DNA from: Nostocoides sp. F2B08
GTDB taxonomy: Bacteria; Actinomycetota; Actinomycetes; Actinomycetales; Dermatophilaceae
DNA: 64,000 nt
Assembly: GCF_009184895.1 (NCBI RefSeq)
Contig: NZ_WESE01000001.1
Span: 186,001 to 250,000, forward strand
Direction of reading: 5' to 3'
Every line of letters starts with the position of its first letter. The stretch's first letter is position 1. Of this stretch, positions 47,900 through 60,414 are shown piece after piece. The notes under the pieces were generated by a model. The model had not been told where the DNA came from. It saw only the letters and a program-made list of their open reading frames with translations, and did no database searches. Both the position numbers and the translations under genes were made by a program.

Positions 47900-49678
47900 T
47901 CAGGCGTACGTCCGGAAGCCACGTCCGGTCTTGCGGCCGAGATACCCGGCGGTCACGAGGTGCTCGAGCAGCGGAGCCGGAGCGAATCCAGGCTCGCGGA
48001 ACTCGACGTACAGCTCGCGCTCGATGGCCAGTGAAACGTCGAGGCCCACGACATCGAGGAGCTCGAACGGTCCCATCGGGAGACTGCAGCCGGTCTTCAT
48101 GGCGGTGTCGATGTCGTCGGCCGACGCGTAGTTCGCCTCGAGCATCTTGATCGCGTCGTTCAGGTAGGGGAAGAGCAGAGCGTTGACGATGAAGCCGCTG
48201 CGGTCTCCGCACGTCACCGCGACCTTGCCAAGCCGGCGGCACAGGTCCTGGACCGTGGCCACGACCTCGGGTGAGGTGGAGACGGTGTGCACCACCTCGA
48301 CGAGCTTCATCACCTGGGCGGGGTTGAAGAAGTGCATGCCGACGACATCCTCGGGCCGCGCCGTCACTTTGGCACAGTCGATGATCGGCAGCGAGGAGGT
48401 GGTCGTCGCCAGGATGGCCCCCGGCTTGCAGATGCGGTCGAGGTCCCTGAACAGCTCCTGCTTCACCGCGAGGTCTTCGGCGATCGCCTCGACGACCAGG
48501 TCGACCGACGCCAGGCGGTCGCGACTGGTCACACCCGTGATCCGGGCGAGGACCGCGTCGGCATCGGCGGCGGTCATCCTGCCCTTGTCGATCATGCGGG
48601 CATTGGATCGCTCGATGGCCGCGCGTACGGCTGCCACCTTCTCGTCGGTCCGAGCGACGAAGACGACGTCGTGCCCGGACTTCGCGAAGACCTCGATGAT
48701 GCCGGTCGCCATCGTTCCTGAGCCGACGACGCCGACGGTGGCCACCGGACGGAGCCGGACGCCTTCCGGTATCTCACCCGATGGCGTCTGGGCGTCGGGG
48801 ACCACGACCGGGCTCCCGGGCGCTTCGTACGTGTAGAAGCCCTGTCCGCTCTTGCGGCCTTTCAGACCCGCGCTGACCATCTGCTTGAGGATGGGCTGCG
48901 GCGCATGCAGTCGGTTGCGTCCCTGCCGGTACATCGTGTCGAGGATCTCGTAGGCCGTGTCGAGACCGATGAGGTCGAGCAGGGCGAGCGGACCCATCGG
49001 GTATCCACAGCCGAACCGCATGGCCGCGTCGAGGTCCTCCCTGCTCGCGTACCTGCTGTCGTACATGGCCACCGCGTGGTTGAGGTAGCCGAACAGCAGG
49101 GCGTTGGCGATGAAGCCGGCGCGGTCCCCGACGACGACCGGTCTCTTCCCCAGACGCTCGGCGAACGCCTTCACGGCGTCGAGCACCTCGTCCGCGGTGA
49201 CGACGGTGCGGATGATCTCGACGAACTGGAGCACCGGAGCCGGGTTGAAGAAGTGCATCCCGACGACACGCTTGGGGTTCGTCGTGGCGACCGCGATCTC
49301 GGTCACGGGCAAGGACGAGGTGTTGGTCGCCAACACGGCCTCAGGGCCGACGATGGCGTCCAGCCGGGTGAACACGGACTTCTTGAGCTCGAGACTCTCG
49401 GGCACCGCTTCGACGACGAGGTCGGCGCCCGCGAGGTCCTCCAGACTCGTCGTGTATCTCACCCGGGAGTGGAGGGAGTCGTAGGCCTCTTGGTCCATCT
49501 TTCCTCGCTCCAGGGCTCGTCCCGTGCTGGCGGCCAGCACTCCACGACCCCGGTCGACCCCCGCATCGTCCACCTCGACGGCTACCACGTCGATACCGTT
49601 ACGAGCGAAGACCTCCACGATCCCGGCACCCATCGTGCCAAGGCCGATCACACCGACGGTCGAAAAGTCACGAGTCAT
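47900..49678 (-). CDS. Tandem-fused 3-hydroxyacyl-CoA dehydrogenase
   Basis: 592-residue protein made of two complete short-chain-type 3-hydroxybutyryl-CoA dehydrogenase modules in series. Module 1 (about 1-285): NAD-binding GVIGLGTMGAGI, VVEAVPESLELK, TNTSSLP, GMHFFNPAPVLQFVEI. Module 2 (about 315-592): GVVGSGTMATGI, VVEAIAEDLAVK, TTTSSLP, GMHFFNPAQVMKLVEV. Each has the C-terminal GRKSGQGFYTY or GRKTGRGFRTY ending. Such double enzymes occur in other actinobacteria. The likely role is acetoacetyl-CoA to 3-hydroxybutyryl-CoA in the ethylmalonyl-CoA pathway, or general beta-oxidation. Both modules keep their key motifs. Confidence 0.92.
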   Translation of the reverse strand: MTRDFSTVGVIGLGTMGAGIVEVFARNGIDVVAVEVDDAGVDRGRGVLAASTGRALERGKMDQEAYDSLHSRVRYTTSLEDLAGADLVVEAVPESLELKKSVFTRLDAIVGPEAVLATNTSSLPVTEIAVATTNPKRVVGMHFFNPAPVLQFVEIIRTVVTADEVLDAVKAFAERLGKRPVVVGDRAGFIANALLFGYLNHAVAMYDSRYASREDLDAAMRFGCGYPMGPLALLDLIGLDTAYEILDTMYRQGRNRLHAPQPILKQMVSAGLKGRKSGQGFYTYEAPGSPVVVPDAQTPSGEIPEGVRLRPVATVGVVGSGTMATGIIEVFAKSGHDVVFVARTDEKVAAVRAAIERSNARMIDKGRMTAADADAVLARITGVTSRDRLASVDLVVEAIAEDLAVKQELFRDLDRICKPGAILATTTSSLPIIDCAKVTARPEDVVGMHFFNPAQVMKLVEVVHTVSTSPEVVATVQDLCRRLGKVAVTCGDRSGFIVNALLFPYLNDAIKMLEANYASADDIDTAMKTGCSLPMGPFELLDVVGLDVSLAIERELYVEFREPGFAPAPLLEHLVTAGYLGRKTGRGFRTYA

Positions 49679-49776
49679 GGCCAGATCCTCGCAGAGCCCC
49701 TGGGCGGACCGCAGTCAGTCGAGGCGTGACCCTTCTTACTCTCCGGTCTCCCTCGGTTACACGCGTCGAGAACGAC

Positions 49777-50172
49777 CTACCACGAGCGTCCGGACCCGAC
49801 GAGAGCGTGCTCAAGATCGAACCGCTGAGCCGCGGACAGTGGCAGGCCACGCCGTGGCGGGGGAATCTCGCTGACCTCGCAGAGCTCGAGCAGGACCCTG
49901 TCGTAGGCGATGACCCAGCTGCGAAGCCGCTCGGCCTTCGCGGGTCGGCAGCTGGCGTACTCGGCCTGGATGCAGTCCGCGATCCGTCTCAGCTCGAGCT
50001 CGAGCAGGACCGCTCTGGTCGGTTCGCTCACGGTCGAACGCGGGCGCCTCGGACGCAGTGCAGCGAGGATGCGGACGGGGCGGGGTGGGACGCCGTCGAG
50101 CAACCACCCGAGAAGCCACCGCGCCAGCACGATTCCCACGACGAACCACATGACGGTCGTGGCGAAGCCCAT
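49777..50172 (-). CDS. Small membrane-anchored hypothetical protein
   Basis: 131-residue protein with an N-terminal transmembrane helix ([21 protein letters not shown]) followed by a basic, then helical cytoplasmic region ([17 protein letters not shown] ... [17 protein letters not shown]). Start ATG 50172 has a good ribosome-binding site (GGAGGAGG). Divergent from nucS. No family recognised. Confidence 0.65.
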   Translation of the reverse strand: MGFATTVMWFVVGIVLARWLLGWLLDGVPPRPVRILAALRPRRPRSTVSEPTRAVLLELELRRIADCIQAEYASCRPAKAERLRSWVIAYDRVLLELCEVSEIPPPRRGLPLSAAQRFDLEHALVGSGRSW

Positions 50173-50244
50173 CACCGCCTCCTCCGTGTGGGTCGAGCCG
50201 ATGGCCTCAGTGTCCCTCGTGTACCCCGGCGCGACAAGACCCCG

Positions 50245-50250
50245 TAGGCT
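50245..50250 (+). promoter_or_regulatory. Predicted -10 box (TAGGCT) of leaderless nucS
   Basis: TAGGCT followed by GGTCCGCC and GTG at 50259. Confidence 0.5.
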
Positions 50251-50258
50251 GGTCCGCC

Positions 50259-50954
50259 GTGCGACTCGTGATTGCCCGGTGCTCCGTCGACTACGATGGC
50301 CGACTGTCTGCGCACCTGCCCCTCGCGACCAGACTTCTCATGGTCAAGGCCGACGGATCGGTTCTTGTCCACAGTGACGGCGGTTCCTACAAGCCCCTGA
50401 ACTGGATGTCGCCTCCGTGCGCGATGGCGGAGCGGGAGCCGGAGGAGCACGAGCGAGGCGAGGGCGCCGAGATCGTCTGGAGCGTGCAGCACAGCAAGGG
50501 CGAGGATCGGCTCCGCGTCCTCATTCACGAAGTCCTGCACGACTCGTCCCATGAGCTCGGCATCGACCCCGGGCTGGTCAAGGACGGTGTGGAGGCTCAC
50601 CTGCAGCGGCTTCTGGCCGAGCACATCACTGCGCTCGGCGAGGGGTACACCCTGATTCGTCGGGAGTTCATGACGGCGATCGGACCCGTCGACATCCTCG
50701 CTCGCGACGGACGCGGGTCCACGGTGGCGATCGAGATCAAGCGACGTGGCGAGATCGACGGCGTCGAGCAGCTCACGCGATACGTGGAGCTGATGAACCG
50801 TGATCCCCACCTGGCCCCCGTCACCGGGGTCTTCGCGGCTCAGCAGATCAAGCCGCAGGCCCGCACGCTCGCCGAGGACCGCGGTATCCGGTGCGTCGTC
50901 CTCGACTACGACGAGCTCCGAGGTATCGACGGGTCGGAACACCGACTCTTCTGA
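50259..50954 (+). CDS. nucS: Mismatch-specific endonuclease NucS/EndoMS
   Basis: 231-residue nuclease of the non-canonical mismatch repair system used by actinobacteria and archaea in place of MutS/MutL. It has an N-terminal dimerisation domain ([16 protein letters not shown]) and a C-terminal RecB-like nuclease domain with catalytic Asp in [11 protein letters not shown] and the E-x-K pair in [12 protein letters not shown]. It ends in EHRLF, consistent with the C-terminal beta-clamp-binding tail described for NucS. GTG start fixed by the leaderless -10 box. Its presence supports actinobacterial origin. Confidence 0.96.
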   Translation: MRLVIARCSVDYDGRLSAHLPLATRLLMVKADGSVLVHSDGGSYKPLNWMSPPCAMAEREPEEHERGEGAEIVWSVQHSKGEDRLRVLIHEVLHDSSHELGIDPGLVKDGVEAHLQRLLAEHITALGEGYTLIRREFMTAIGPVDILARDGRGSTVAIEIKRRGEIDGVEQLTRYVELMNRDPHLAPVTGVFAAQQIKPQARTLAEDRGIRCVVLDYDELRGIDGSEHRLF

Positions 50955-51035
50955 GTTGTGCCGTGAGGCCCACCGCCAGCCGGCCCGGACCGTGCTCATC
51001 GCGCGAGGACTGCGCTCCTGCCGCGGTCGGAGAGG

Positions 51036-51485
51036 TCACGGATCGCGCGGCGGGAGGATACGGGTTCCGTCGTCTCCCATCTCGAGACGGACGAGGTCGA
51101 GACTCGCGGCGGTGGCGTCGGGACCAACCGCGCGTGCACCCCCCTCACCGCCCGCGACGGTCGCGGACCGAGCTCCCGACCTGACCCACCGCCCGTTCGG
51201 TCCGACAGCCGGCGCACGGTCGACCACAAGGACTGTTTCGCCACGGTGTCCGTCGGAGATCGCCTGCCATCCTTCGGCCCCGGGCACGACCTCGGTCGGT
51301 GGGGCCAGGCCGAGGCGAACCGCCAGCCGCGCGGCCGTCACGGTTGCGACGCGGCTCCCGGTGGAGTACACCGCCGCCACATTCTCCTCGCGCAGCAGGT
51401 CGGCGACCCGCACGTCCGCGTCCTCGACCTGAGCGTCGTCAGCGAGCGCAACGATGACGACGACGGCCGGACAGTGCAGGGCCAC
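51036..51485 (-). CDS. Degenerate histidine-phosphatase-like protein
   Basis: 149-residue hypothetical downstream of meaA (21 bp gap, same strand). The order VVVIVALADD ... AAVYSTGSRVATVTAARLAVRLGL ... AEGWQAISDGHRGETVLVVDRA follows the phosphoglycerate-mutase-like fold, but the catalytic RHG at the N-terminus and the second His (usually VVSHG, here VVDRA) are missing. It is therefore a likely non-catalytic relative or a decaying gene. Start GTG 51485. The assignment rests on pattern resemblance only. Confidence 0.55.
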   Translation of the reverse strand: MALHCPAVVVIVALADDAQVEDADVRVADLLREENVAAVYSTGSRVATVTAARLAVRLGLAPPTEVVPGAEGWQAISDGHRGETVLVVDRAPAVGPNGRWVRSGARSATVAGGEGGARAVGPDATAASLDLVRLEMGDDGTRILPPRDP

Positions 51486-51506
51486 GGAAGGATGCCCCCC
51501 GACTCG

Positions 51507-53588
51507 TCACGCAGGCTCGACGACGAGTGGGGTGAGTGCCCGCGACTCGCGGATGATGTCGACGAATCGACCCATGATGTCGTTGAGGCCGAAGTCCTTC
51601 GGGGTGAAGACGGCTGCGACCCCGAGCCGACGCAGGCGAACGGCATCGGCCTCCGGGATGATCCCGCCCACGACCACAGGCACATCACCCGCGCCGGCTT
51701 CCCGCAGCCCGTCGAGCACCTCCGGCACGAGTTCCATGTGCGAACCGCTGAGGATGGACAGACCCACGAGGTGGACGTCCTCGGCCACCGCTGCGGACAC
51801 GATCTGGGCGGGTGTGAGTCTGATGCCTTGGTAGACGACTTCGAAGCCCGCATCCCTCGCTCGGACGGCCACCTGTTCAGCGCCGTTGCTGTGCCCGTCC
51901 AGCCCGGGCTTGCCGACAAGGACGCGCAGCCGCTCGCCCAGCTCGTCCGCCGTGCGCGACACCGCCGCGCGGACGCCGTCCAGCGTCCCCGACCCTGCAT
52001 CGGCCACCCCCACCGAGCCGCTCACCCCGGTTGGCGCACGGTATTCGCCGAACACCTCCCTCAGGGTCGCGGTCCACTCACCCACGGTCACCCCGGCCCG
52101 GGCGCACTCGAGCGAGGCGGGCATGAGGTTCACCGATGTCTCGGCCGCTGTGCGCAGCGCCCGGAGCGCCGCCGTCGCGCGCGTGCGGCGCCCCTCGTCC
52201 GCATCCCGATCCGCTCGCCAGCCTCGTACGGCCGCGACGGCCTTGGCCTCGACGTCGGCATCCACCGTCTGGATGGCGGTGTCGAGGTCGGCGGTGAGGG
52301 GACTCGGCTCGCTGGTCTCGAAGCGGTTCACGCCGACGACGACATCGAGGCCGTTCTCGATGCGCTGACGACGTGCTGCGTGCGAGGCGACCAGCGCGGA
52401 CTTCATGTAGCCGGTTTCCACTGCCGCGACGGCTCCACCCATGTCCTCGATGCGAGTCATCTCTGCACGGGCTCCCTCGACGAGCTCCCGCACCTTGGCT
52501 TCGACGACCTCCGATCCGGTGAAGATGTCGTCGTACTCGAGCAGATCGGTCTCGAACGCAAGCACCTGTTGCATCCGAAGAGACCACTGTTGGTCCCACG
52601 GGCGAGGCAGTCCGAGGGCCTCGTTCCAGGCCGGGAGCTGGACCGCGCGGGCGCGCGCGTCCTTGGAGAGCGTGACCGCGAGCATCTCGAGGAGGATGCG
52701 CTGGACATTGTTCTCCGGCTGCGCTTCGGTGAGCCCGAGGGAGTTGACCTGCACCCCATAGCGGAACCGCCGCTGACGGGGTTCGGAAACGCCGTAGCGG
52801 TCGCGGGTCAGCTCGTCCCAGAGCGAGACGAAGGTCCTCATCTTGCACATCTCCTCGACAAAGCGCACGCCGGCGTTGACGAAGAAGGAGATCCTGGCGA
52901 CGACCGCACCGAAGTCCTCCGGCGCGACCACCCCCGTGTCCCGGACCGCGTCGAGGACCGCGATCGCGGTGCTCATCGCATAGGCGATCTCCTGGACCGG
53001 CGTCGCCCCCGCCTCCTGCAGGTGATAGCTGCAGATGTTCGTCGGATTCCATCTCGGCATGTGCTCGACCGTGTAGGTCACCATGTCGGTGATCAGCCGC
53101 ATCGACGGACCGGGCGGAAAGACGTAGGTACCCCTCGACAGGTACTCCTTGATGATGTCGTTCTGCGTCGTACCGGCAAGCTGTCGAACCACCTCGTCGG
53201 GACTGCACCCCGCAGCGACGGCCTGTTCCTCAGCAACGACCTGGTACAGCGCGAGGAGGTACATCGCGGTGGCGTTGATGGTCATCGAGGTGTTCATCTC
53301 CTCGAGTGGGATCCCGTCGAAGAGACGGCGCATGTCGCCGATGTGGGAGATCGGCACGCCGACCTTGCCGACCTCACCGCGAGCCAGGACGTGGTCGGGG
53401 TCGTAGCCGGTCTGGGTCGGCAGGTCGAACGCCACCGACAGGCCGGTCTGCCCCTTCGCCAGGTTGCGTCGGTAGAGCTCGTTGCTCGCGGTAGCGCTCG
53501 AATGGCCCGCGTAGGTCCTCATCACCCAAGGGCGGTCCCGTTGGGCTCGGCCGGTCCGGGTCGACGAATCGTTCTCGGGCGCAGTCAT
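51507..53588 (-). CDS. meaA: Ethylmalonyl-CoA mutase (MeaA-type B12-dependent mutase)
   Basis: 693-residue adenosylcobalamin-dependent carbon-skeleton mutase converting (2R)-ethylmalonyl-CoA to methylsuccinyl-CoA. An N-terminal substrate barrel (RPWVMRTYAGHSSATASNELY ... GQTGLSVAFDLPTQTGYD) and a C-terminal B12 domain with lower-axial His in GLDGHSNGAEQ, then SILSGSH and GGIIP. All domains are in one chain without a small-subunit partner. Start ATG 53588 is set by TATGTT 7 nt upstream. Assignment as MeaA rather than methylmalonyl- or isobutyryl-CoA mutase rests on overall form and on ccr nearby. Confidence 0.9.
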   Translation of the reverse strand: MTAPENDSSTRTGRAQRDRPWVMRTYAGHSSATASNELYRRNLAKGQTGLSVAFDLPTQTGYDPDHVLARGEVGKVGVPISHIGDMRRLFDGIPLEEMNTSMTINATAMYLLALYQVVAEEQAVAAGCSPDEVVRQLAGTTQNDIIKEYLSRGTYVFPPGPSMRLITDMVTYTVEHMPRWNPTNICSYHLQEAGATPVQEIAYAMSTAIAVLDAVRDTGVVAPEDFGAVVARISFFVNAGVRFVEEMCKMRTFVSLWDELTRDRYGVSEPRQRRFRYGVQVNSLGLTEAQPENNVQRILLEMLAVTLSKDARARAVQLPAWNEALGLPRPWDQQWSLRMQQVLAFETDLLEYDDIFTGSEVVEAKVRELVEGARAEMTRIEDMGGAVAAVETGYMKSALVASHAARRQRIENGLDVVVGVNRFETSEPSPLTADLDTAIQTVDADVEAKAVAAVRGWRADRDADEGRRTRATAALRALRTAAETSVNLMPASLECARAGVTVGEWTATLREVFGEYRAPTGVSGSVGVADAGSGTLDGVRAAVSRTADELGERLRVLVGKPGLDGHSNGAEQVAVRARDAGFEVVYQGIRLTPAQIVSAAVAEDVHLVGLSILSGSHMELVPEVLDGLREAGAGDVPVVVGGIIPEADAVRLRRLGVAAVFTPKDFGLNDIMGRFVDIIRESRALTPLVVEPA

Positions 53589-53595
53589 GCTCCCG

Positions 53596-53601
53596 AACAT
53601 A
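53596..53601 (-). promoter_or_regulatory. Predicted -10 box (TATGTT) of leaderless meaA
   Basis: TATGTT on the minus strand, then CGGGAGC and the ATG at 53588. Confidence 0.45.
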
Positions 53602-53609
53602 CAAGCCGA

Positions 53610-54701
53610 TCAGGTCGCACGGCGCCCGCCTGTGACGAGCGCAACCAGGCGCTCCAGGGGCCCAGCGCCGAGGATGCGTCGCCATGCGATCATCACGACA
53701 CTCGGCACGACGACGAGTGCCGCAAGACTGAGCATCGCGAGCCACTCCGAGGTCAGCCAGCCCTGCCAGTCCATCAGCGGCCGCAGCACGATGAGCTGAA
53801 GCACGTACACGCTCAGGGCGATCGCGCCGAGATCGGCGACCCAGGTCCACACCGGAACCGCCGGCCGCCCCCCGAAGGCGACGACGCCCGAGACCATCGC
53901 GACCGCGATCAGGACCAGGGTGAGGTCGCTCAGCTGGTCACTGACGTCACCCGACAGCTCGGTCCCTCCGAGGGCTCCCGTTGCCGCGACGATCAGCAGG
54001 CACGCAGCCGCAACCGGGGTGGCGACGAGCGCGAGGGCACGCGGGCGTGACACGAGACCGCTCGTCGCGACGAGGGCCCCCAGTGCGAAGAACGGGAGCA
54101 GTGAGACGGCGCGGTAGCTGCTGCCGGCGATGAAGGCGGCCCGGAGTTCCTCGAGCCCTCCGGTGGTCCCGTTCGAAAGCCTGTCGGGTGCGAGCTCGCC
54201 CGTGATCCAGGGAGCCGCCACGAACAGGAACAGGGTGAGGCCCGCCAGGAGCCACACCAGGGTGGTGTCGCCGAGCTCGCTGCGTCGGATCGCCGCTCCC
54301 GCCAGGGCTGCGACGGGGATGCCGATGATCATGAGCACACCGAGCACCTGGAGCACAACGGCGACCCAGGTGTTGAGCTCGACGACGAGTACCCCGATCG
54401 CATAGACGACGACACCGCGACCTATATCGACCAGGACCCGGCGCACAGGATCCTCGGCGACCTCGTGGCGAGCCCAGACGAGAGCTGCAGCCGCGCCCAT
54501 CGCGAAGCCGAACAGCGGAGAGGCCACCCGGTTGATCGACGAGGTGAGCAGGAGGACCGGCTCCGAGAGGGTGAGGGTGACCAGGAAGGGCAGGCCGTGT
54601 GCGATGAGCATGCAGAGTATCGCCGTTCCGCGCAGGACATCGAGCAGCGGAACGCGCGCGGTACGGGTCGCGAGAGGGGTCGCCGACCGGTCGAGGCTCA
54701 C
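53610..54701 (-). CDS. Polytopic membrane protein, acyltransferase/DUF418-like
   Basis: 363-residue integral membrane protein with about 9-10 helices. It opens with RVPLLDVLRGTAILCMLIAHG, the LDxLRG..I..M...H pattern shared by DUF418, DUF1624 and heparan N-acetyltransferase-like membrane acyltransferases, and ends in a basic tail. GTG 54701 is preferred because TAAGGT lies 8 nt upstream. Divergent from the adenosyltransferase gene. The acyl donor and acceptor are unknown; cell-envelope modification is a reasonable guess. Confidence 0.75.
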   Translation of the reverse strand: MSLDRSATPLATRTARVPLLDVLRGTAILCMLIAHGLPFLVTLTLSEPVLLLTSSINRVASPLFGFAMGAAAALVWARHEVAEDPVRRVLVDIGRGVVVYAIGVLVVELNTWVAVVLQVLGVLMIIGIPVAALAGAAIRRSELGDTTLVWLLAGLTLFLFVAAPWITGELAPDRLSNGTTGGLEELRAAFIAGSSYRAVSLLPFFALGALVATSGLVSRPRALALVATPVAAACLLIVAATGALGGTELSGDVSDQLSDLTLVLIAVAMVSGVVAFGGRPAVPVWTWVADLGAIALSVYVLQLIVLRPLMDWQGWLTSEWLAMLSLAALVVVPSVVMIAWRRILGAGPLERLVALVTGGRRAT

Positions 54702-54709
54702 GACACGTG

Positions 54710-54715
54710 ACCTTA
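54710..54715 (-). promoter_or_regulatory. Predicted -10 box (TAAGGT) of membrane acyltransferase-like gene
   Basis: TAAGGT on the minus strand, 8 nt before GTG 54701. AAGG could alternatively act as a ribosome-binding site. Confidence 0.4.
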
Positions 54716-54764
54716 GCGGGACCGCGACCAAGTGGATGGTCGGCACGTCTGAGAGGCTGGGGTC

Positions 54765-55436
54765 ATGGTCAACCTCACGAAGATCTACACCCGGACCGGC
54801 GACCAGGGAACCACGGGTCTGGGTGACTTCTCGCGCGTATCGAAGACCGATGTCCGACTGAGCGCATACGCCGACACCAACGAGGCGAACGCGGTCATCG
54901 GGGTCGCCCTGACCGCTTCCGGTCTGGGCGAGGACGTGTCACAGGTCCTGCGTCGCGTCCAGAACGACCTCTTCGACGTCGGTGCGGACCTGTGCATGCC
55001 GCTACAGGAGGTGTACGAGTACGAGCCGCTCAGGGTGCGTGCGGAGTGGATCGACGAGCTCGAAGAGGACTGCGACCGATACCTGGAGTCACTTCCGCCG
55101 CTGCGGTCGTTCATCCTGCCCGGCGGATCCGTGGCCGCTGCACACCTCCACCACGCGCTCACTGTTGTGCGGAGGGCCGAGCGATCGGCATGGGCGGCGG
55201 CGGAGCGTTACGGCACGGAGCCGGCGACCGAGAAGGGACACGGAGGCGTCAACCCTCTGGCCGCCACCTATCTCAACCGTCTCTCGGATCTGTTGTTCAT
55301 CCTCGCGCGGGTCGCCAATATCGACACGACCGAAGGCGGGAGGCAAGGCGACGTTCTCTGGCAACCGGGTGGTGGCCGAATCGCCGAACCCGAGCGCCGT
55401 GGCCGCAACAGATCGGCACGGTCCGCGACCGACTGA
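54765..55436 (+). CDS. PduO-type cob(I)alamin adenosyltransferase
   Basis: 223-residue trimeric-type ATP:cob(I)alamin adenosyltransferase, producing the adenosylcobalamin required by MeaA. The N-terminal ATP loop KIYTRTGDQGTTGLGDFSRVSK, the DTNEANAVIG segment and FILPGGSVAAAHLHHALTVVRRAER are diagnostic. A basic tail of about 20 residues extends past the usual end. It is convergent with the DUF2550 gene, with a 19-bp gap. M. tuberculosis has the same neighbour order (Rv1312, Rv1314c). Confidence 0.94.
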   Translation: MVNLTKIYTRTGDQGTTGLGDFSRVSKTDVRLSAYADTNEANAVIGVALTASGLGEDVSQVLRRVQNDLFDVGADLCMPLQEVYEYEPLRVRAEWIDELEEDCDRYLESLPPLRSFILPGGSVAAAHLHHALTVVRRAERSAWAAAERYGTEPATEKGHGGVNPLAATYLNRLSDLLFILARVANIDTTEGGRQGDVLWQPGGGRIAEPERRGRNRSARSATD

Positions 55437-55455
55437 GTCCAGACGCTCGAACAGG

Positions 55456-55923
55456 TCAGACGACGGAGTTGGCTCTCGGTGGTCCGGACTCGGCCCATGA
55501 CCGGAGAGCGGGGTAAGCGCTGCGTTCGATCGCCAGCTCGACGCCCCCCGTGCGGCCCACCGCCGCAACCGAGATGATGACGGGATCTCGCAGACCCGGA
55601 ACGCCACCGCCCGCTTTCCGCGGTGGTCCGATGTCCAGTGCGGCCCGGGGCCAGCTGCGAATCGGCTTCAGTCCGATCCCGAAGACGGCGAAACAGTCCA
55701 GCTCCGCGTGACCGAGTCTGATGAAGGCCGAGCGCCAGCGACCTCGCCCCTTGTCTCGCAGGCCACACGACAGGCTCGGTGCACTCGCCGCGATCCGCAG
55801 TCTGCGAACGAAGAAGTACCCGAGTAGCGCCGCACCGATGACCAGCCCGACGAGAAGTGCCCCTCCAACCGCTTCCGCGGCATAGAGGGGCACCTGCTCG
55901 ACGTCATCGACGAGGTCGTCCAC
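55456..55923 (-). CDS. DUF2550 membrane protein downstream of atpC
   Basis: 155-residue protein: N-terminal helix (AVGGALLVGLVIGAALLGYFFV) followed by a small cytoplasmic domain containing RWRSAFIRLGHAELDCFAVFG. It fits the actinobacterial DUF2550 family, regularly found after atpC (for example Rv1312). GTG 55923, 36 bp beyond atpC and probably on the same transcript. Function unknown; retention at this site suggests a link to ATP synthase or the envelope. Confidence 0.8.
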   Translation of the reverse strand: MDDLVDDVEQVPLYAAEAVGGALLVGLVIGAALLGYFFVRRLRIAASAPSLSCGLRDKGRGRWRSAFIRLGHAELDCFAVFGIGLKPIRSWPRAALDIGPPRKAGGGVPGLRDPVIISVAAVGRTGGVELAIERSAYPALRSWAESGPPRANSVV

Positions 55924-55959
55924 TGGCTCTGGCGAATCTCTGCCCGACGACGAACCTCG

Positions 55960-56228
55960 TCAGGAGGCGAGGTCGCCGGCGTCGACCTCTTCGGCCACGA
56001 TGGTCACCCGGTCGTGGTCGACGGACAGGAATCCGGAGTCGATCCGCGCGGTGCGGACGCCATCGGTTCCGTTGATCTTGACCTCGCCCTCGACAAGGAC
56101 GCCGAGGAGGGGTTGGTGGCCCGGCATGATCCCCAGCTCCCCGGAGAGGGTTCGGGCTCGCACGAGCGTCGCCTCGCCCTGGAACACGAGCCGATCCGCG
56201 GCGACGAGCTGGACCTCGAGGACGGACA

Positions 56229-56229
<1 letters not shown>
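55960..56229 (-). CDS. atpC: ATP synthase epsilon subunit
   Basis: 89-residue F1 epsilon. MSVLEVQLVAADRLVFQGEA and SGELGIMPGHQPLLGVLVEGEVKI are the conserved beta-sandwich. It is short because the C-terminal helical hairpin of E. coli epsilon is absent or reduced, as in several actinobacteria. The ATG overlaps the atpD stop (ATGA). Confidence 0.95.
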
Positions 56230-58608
<2,379 letters not shown>

Positions 58609-58669
58609 GGTGTTCCGCCTTCCTGTGGATCGTGAATGGGGTCGTCTGGTCAGTCCGTCACCGAGCGCG

Positions 58670-60313
<1,644 letters not shown>

Positions 60314-60336
60314 GTCTGTCTCTTCTCCTCGATGTT

Positions 60337-60356
60337 CCGGTCCTGCTCCGGACCGG
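60337..60356 (-). promoter_or_regulatory. Hairpin in the atpH-atpA spacer
   Basis: CCGGTCC-N6-GGACCGG, a 7-bp stem in the 101-bp gap upstream of atpA. Possible mRNA-processing or translational-control element. Confidence 0.35.
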
Positions 60357-60414
60357 CGTCGTGTGCTGGCTGTGCTCGGGTGTCGTGCGTGGATCGGTGT
60401 CGTACGTGGGTGGG

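Noticed and set aside
51246-54050. A 934-codon open frame on the plus strand opposite meaA and the membrane acyltransferase-like gene
   Set aside because: Same GC-driven shadow effect; it crosses two genuine minus-strand genes and their intergenic gap and contains His/Arg-rich non-protein-like sequence.
54716-54764. Cobalamin riboswitch expected before the adenosyltransferase, meaA or the MetE-like gene
   Set aside because: The upstream gaps are only about 50-100 bp and contain no B12-box-like sequence or room for the conserved fold; meaA appears leaderless.
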